In this document: positions 4,590 to 7,653 of the stretch, piece by piece
Numbering within the stretch: the first letter of the stretch is position 1
Layout of the letters: the number at the start of each line of letters is the position of its first letter
Assembly (NCBI GenBank): GCA_947371645.1
Contig: CANBQJ010000175.1
Location: 1-7,653 of the forward strand
DNA from: Burkholderiales bacterium
Lineage (GTDB): Bacteria > Pseudomonadota > Gammaproteobacteria > Burkholderiales > Burkholderiaceae
DNA length: 7,653 nt
Reading direction: 5' to 3'
Program-made: the position numbers and the translations under genes
Notes under the pieces: model-generated
What the model saw: the letters and a program-made list of their open reading frames with translations, nothing else
The model's database searches: none
Told to the model about the DNA's origin: nothing

Positions 4590-7157
4590 ATGTGGGCAAC
4601 GGGTGGGCCGCAGTTCGGTGCGGTATCTGTCAGCTTGGGGCAGCCGTGGCGACTCGCCAGGGTGTCTCCGGGAGTGGCGGCTTTGCCGTCAGACCTGAGG
4701 TGCGTGGACGGGCTCATCTGGCGAGACCTTCCGGTATTGCTGCCCGTGGCGCATGCGCTTGTTGCCCCAGAGGGCGCAGGGGCTGACGACGCGGTATCGC
4801 TGGATGCCCACGATTGGTGGTACCAGGTGCGCCTGCCGGATGTTGGCCTTGGCGCTGACCAGGACGTGGCGCACAGCTTGTCCTGGGCCGCCCTGGCCGG
4901 TCCGGCAGAGGTCTGGCTAGACGACGAGCGCTTGGGCGACTCGTCGTCGATGTTCCTGCCTGGGCAGGTGTCCCTGGGTGAGCCCGGACGGTGGGCCGGC
5001 CGCACGCTGAGCCTGGTGTTCCGTTCGCTGGACGAGGCGCTGAAGGCCAAACGCCCCAGGCCCTCCTGGAAAGCGCCCATGGTGGCCAACCAGCAGATCC
5101 GCTGGTGGCGCACGCCTTTGCTGGGCCGCACCCCGGCCTGGACACCGCCCGTTCCACCCATCGGGCCTTGTGGGCCTGTGGTGCTGGCCTCACGGCCGCG
5201 TGCGGCACTGTCTGAATGGTGGGTCCGAGGCGAGTGGCGAGGCGAGCAAGCCTTTTTGCAAGCCGGCGGCGTGCTTCAGGCGCCATTTTCAGGCTTGGGC
5301 GAGGTCGCGCCGGTGTCGGTCACGCTTTGGGTGGATGTGGGCGGTCAGGGGCATGCTTGCCCAGCCACGCTCACGCCGCATTCTGATGGCGCAGGCGACC
5401 GGTGGCAGGTGTCGGTGTCAGCCCCGGTGCCTGGTGCCCCCGCCTGGTGGCCGCACACCCACGGTGAGCCGGTTTGCCATGGCTTGAGCCTGGAGGTGGG
5501 CTTCACCCAAAGCGAGGCCGAGCCCGAGCGCATGCCCCTGGCGCCCATCGGCTTCCGTCAGGCGCTCCTGGACACCGCCGCCGGAGACTTTCACCTTCAC
5601 CTGAACGGACGTTCGGTCTTCGCTCGTGGTGTGGTGCTCTTGCCGCCCGAGCCCCGACGCTGGGATTTGGACGAATCCGAGTGGCGCAAGGTGCTGCAGC
5701 CCTACGTCGAGGCGGGCTTGAACATGGTGCGCATCCCCGGCACCATGTGCTACGGCAGCGATGCCTTCTATCGTGCTTGCGATCAATTGGGTCTCATGGT
5801 CTGGCAGGACTTCATGTTCGCCAACATGGACTATCCCGGAGACGACGCTGCTTTCCTGGGCCTGGTCCAGCAGGAAGTGGCCACCCACGCCCGCCGATTG
5901 ATGGCGCATGCCAGCCTGGTCATCTGGTGCGGCAACAGCGAGGTCTCTCAGCAAGCCTTGATGTTCGCGGCGCCGCGCCAGCGCTGGTATCCATCTCTGT
6001 TCCATGAGCGCATGCCCGCCTGGTTGAACGAACTGGGCGTGGACGTGCCTTTCTGGCCTTCCAGTGTGTATGGCGGTTCGCTGCCGTGTCAGGCCGATCA
6101 GGGCACAACCTCTTATTATGGTGTGGGCGTCTACATGCGCCCCCTCGAAGACGCGCGGCGCAGCCAGCTGAGGTTCGCCACCGAGTGCCTGGGCATTGCC
6201 AATGAGCCCTGGTCGCCTCGCCAGGGTGGCTGGGAGCCCAACCATCAGGCCATTGGCGGCAACTTCATGGCGGTGCAAGACCACTACATGGCGCAGTTGT
6301 TCAAGGTCGACCCATTGGCCCTGGCGCAATCCGACCCTGCTCGCCACCTGGACCTGACTCAGGCCACGTCTGCTGTGCTCATGGGCACCAGCTTTGACGA
6401 GTGGCGGCGCCAGGACAGCAGCTGCCGAGGCGGCTTGATCTGGTTTGGCCGCGACGTCCAGCCCGGCGCAGGTTTCGGCATCCTGGACCACGCGGGCCAG
6501 CCCAAAGCCGCTTATTACGCGGTCAAACGCAGCTTCCGGCCCCGTGCCCTGAGCTTCAGCGACGAAGGTGGTAATGGCCTCTACCTGCATGCGGTCAACG
6601 AGACCGGCGAGGCTGCGCAAGGCCACAACATCGAGCTGACGCTGTACAAAGCGGATGGCAGTCGCGTGGATGGCGGGCGCCTGCCCTTGCAGGTCGGGCC
6701 CTGGGCCACGGCCACGCTGGCGGCGGGAGATGCCTTCGACTGGTTCCTGGACCTGTCTTACGCCTACCGCTTCGGCCCCCCATCGATCCATGTGGTGGTG
6801 GCGCGTTGGTTCGATGCCAGCGGTGCCTTGCAGGCAGAGGGTATTGGCCTGCCTGCCGGGCAGGACCTGCCGGAGCAAGACAGCCTGGGTTGGCAAGTGC
6901 GAGCCGAGCATCAGGGTGAAGGGCAGGGCGTGTGCCTGCTTGTGCAAGCGCAGCGCTTTGCCCAGTTCGTGCGCATCGAAGCGCCAGGCTGGCGTGCCGA
7001 TGACAATGCCTTCCACCTGACACCCGGTGCCGAGCGACGCATCGTTCTGTACCCCTGCTCGCCTTCGCCTGCCTTGCGCTGGCAGGTGCGTGCACTCAAC
7101 ACGCCAGAGATCGCCATCGTTGATCTTGATCCGACCCGCCTGAACCCCTCGCTGTGA
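4590..7157 (+). CDS. GH2 / beta-mannosidase-like protein, cytoplasmic, substrate unknown
   Basis: This 855-residue protein has the layout of glycoside hydrolase family 2 beta-mannosidases. A sugar-binding-like N-terminal domain contains WWYQVRLPD (76-84) and [11 protein letters not shown] (106-116). Beta-sandwich domains follow, then a TIM barrel from [12 protein letters not shown] (337-348) through [20 protein letters not shown] (378-397) and [15 protein letters not shown] (402-416). The acid/base Glu451 is in IWCGNSE and the probable nucleophile Glu532 in RFATECLG; both acidic positions are kept. The GWDWGP motif that lines the sugar site in true beta-mannosidases is not recognisable near residues 178-195, so the substrate may differ. 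The N-terminus is not a signal peptide, so it should act in the cytoplasm. It starts 6 nt after the carrier-protein stop, with at best a weak ribosome site (GGGCGG) inside that gene, which suggests translational coupling. A role in making or trimming a glycoside linked to the carrier-protein pathway is inference. Confidence 0.86.
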   Translation: MWATGGPQFGAVSVSLGQPWRLARVSPGVAALPSDLRCVDGLIWRDLPVLLPVAHALVAPEGAGADDAVSLDAHDWWYQVRLPDVGLGADQDVAHSLSWAALAGPAEVWLDDERLGDSSSMFLPGQVSLGEPGRWAGRTLSLVFRSLDEALKAKRPRPSWKAPMVANQQIRWWRTPLLGRTPAWTPPVPPIGPCGPVVLASRPRAALSEWWVRGEWRGEQAFLQAGGVLQAPFSGLGEVAPVSVTLWVDVGGQGHACPATLTPHSDGAGDRWQVSVSAPVPGAPAWWPHTHGEPVCHGLSLEVGFTQSEAEPERMPLAPIGFRQALLDTAAGDFHLHLNGRSVFARGVVLLPPEPRRWDLDESEWRKVLQPYVEAGLNMVRIPGTMCYGSDAFYRACDQLGLMVWQDFMFANMDYPGDDAAFLGLVQQEVATHARRLMAHASLVIWCGNSEVSQQALMFAAPRQRWYPSLFHERMPAWLNELGVDVPFWPSSVYGGSLPCQADQGTTSYYGVGVYMRPLEDARRSQLRFATECLGIANEPWSPRQGGWEPNHQAIGGNFMAVQDHYMAQLFKVDPLALAQSDPARHLDLTQATSAVLMGTSFDEWRRQDSSCRGGLIWFGRDVQPGAGFGILDHAGQPKAAYYAVKRSFRPRALSFSDEGGNGLYLHAVNETGEAAQGHNIELTLYKADGSRVDGGRLPLQVGPWATATLAAGDAFDWFLDLSYAYRFGPPSIHVVVARWFDASGALQAEGIGLPAGQDLPEQDSLGWQVRAEHQGEGQGVCLLVQAQRFAQFVRIEAPGWRADDNAFHLTPGAERRIVLYPCSPSPALRWQVRALNTPEIAIVDLDPTRLNPSL

Positions 7158-7204
7158 CCCGACTTCCCGAAGGGGCGATGCCGAGCGCGGTACCCTGCAC
7201 TGGA

Positions 7205-7653
7205 ATGGATGACATGTCTCCTGTTGATCTTCCGGACTTCAGTCCCTGGCGCGCCTGCGTTGCGCCCATGCTGGACTGGACCGACCGCCACTGCCGCTAC
7301 TTTCACCGGCAACTGAGCCGCCACGCGCGCCTCTACACCGAGATGGTGACCACGGGGGCGCTGCTGCATGGCCACCAGGGCCGACACCTCGATTTCAACG
7401 AAGCCGAGCACCCCTTGGCCTTGCAGCTGGGTGGCAGCGAGCCTGAGGACCTGGCCGCCTGCGCCAGGCTGGCCCTGCAGTGGGGCTATGACGAGGTCAA
7501 CCTCAACTGCGGCTGCCCCAGTGAGCGTGTGCAACGTGGGGCATTTGGCGCCTGCCTGATGCACGAGCCGCAGCTGGTGGCCGATGGCGTCAAGGCCATG
7601 CTGGATGCCGTGGGTGGGCACGACGTCATGCCGATCACCGTGAAGCACCGCAT
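7205..7653 (+). CDS. dusA: tRNA-dihydrouridine(20/20a) synthase DusA, N-terminal part (3' end outside window)
   Basis: The first 149 codons are present and the frame runs off the window. DusA reduces uridines 20 and 20a in the tRNA D-loop using FMN and NADPH. The family pattern is strong: [20 protein letters not shown] (residues 20-39), [14 protein letters not shown] (43-56), [12 protein letters not shown] (69-80), [20 protein letters not shown] (99-118) and the beginning of the phosphate-binding TVKHR stretch. Cys104 in GCP is the expected catalytic acid. [11 protein letters not shown] and the YTEMVTTGA stretch point to DusA over DusB or DusC. The start is uncertain: ATG 7205 is taken, ATG 7214 is possible, and ATG 7178 has a nearby AAGGGG but only two bases between them. 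It follows the GH2-like gene by 47 nt with no terminator in between, so read-through is possible. It looks like a housekeeping neighbour, not part of the carrier-protein system. Confidence 0.93.
   Translation, partial: MDDMSPVDLPDFSPWRACVAPMLDWTDRHCRYFHRQLSRHARLYTEMVTTGALLHGHQGRHLDFNEAEHPLALQLGGSEPEDLAACARLALQWGYDEVNLNCGCPSERVQRGAFGACLMHEPQLVADGVKAMLDAVGGHDVMPITVKHR

Noticed and set aside
5418..7016. Long minus-strand open frame (532 codons) inside the GH2-like gene
   Set aside because: The plus-strand frame carries strong GH2 motifs throughout; the antisense translation is compositionally biased with no recognisable domain.
7158..7204. Terminator or promoter between the GH2-like gene and dusA
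   Set aside because: Only a CTTC/GAAG pair is seen, with no stable stem or T-run. TACCCT at 7191-7196 could be a -10 box, but no matching -35 box is visible.

Overview
The window looks like chromosome from a high-GC betaproteobacterium, probably Burkholderiales. This rests on codon choice and on the close fit of the DusA and Bax-inhibitor-1 proteins to that group; it was not tested by a search. Two housekeeping-type genes, both cut by the window edges, flank the block. On the left is the C-terminal part of a YccA-like Bax-inhibitor-1 membrane protein (+). On the right is the N-terminal half of tRNA-dihydrouridine synthase DusA (+).

Between them (438-7157) lies a compact six-gene block arranged as two divergent transcription units. 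The minus-strand unit reads, in transcription order: a divergent acyl-CoA-dehydrogenase-fold flavoprotein, an amino acid:[carrier protein] ligase (a truncated seryl-tRNA-synthetase-like enzyme of the Bradyrhizobium type), and a DUF1839 protein. The gaps are 39 nt each. The plus-strand unit reads: an AcpS-like phosphopantetheinyl transferase, an 85-residue carrier protein, and, 6 nt later, an 855-residue GH2/beta-mannosidase-like protein without a signal peptide. The 312-bp divergent region holds a good sigma70-type promoter for the minus-strand unit and three inverted repeats. I saw no convincing promoter for the plus-strand unit. A hairpin terminator that works on both strands closes the minus-strand unit against the Bax-inhibitor gene.

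The parts suggest one pathway. The transferase installs the phosphopantetheine arm on the carrier protein. The ligase loads a small amino acid (glycine or alanine in characterised homologues) as a thioester. The flavoprotein may oxidise the tethered aminoacyl group. DUF1839 is a candidate acyltransferase that would unload it. The GH2-like protein may supply or trim a sugar acceptor. The charging step follows known family biochemistry. The later steps and the end product are inference, and I know of no established function for such a complete set. This is the most interesting content of the window.
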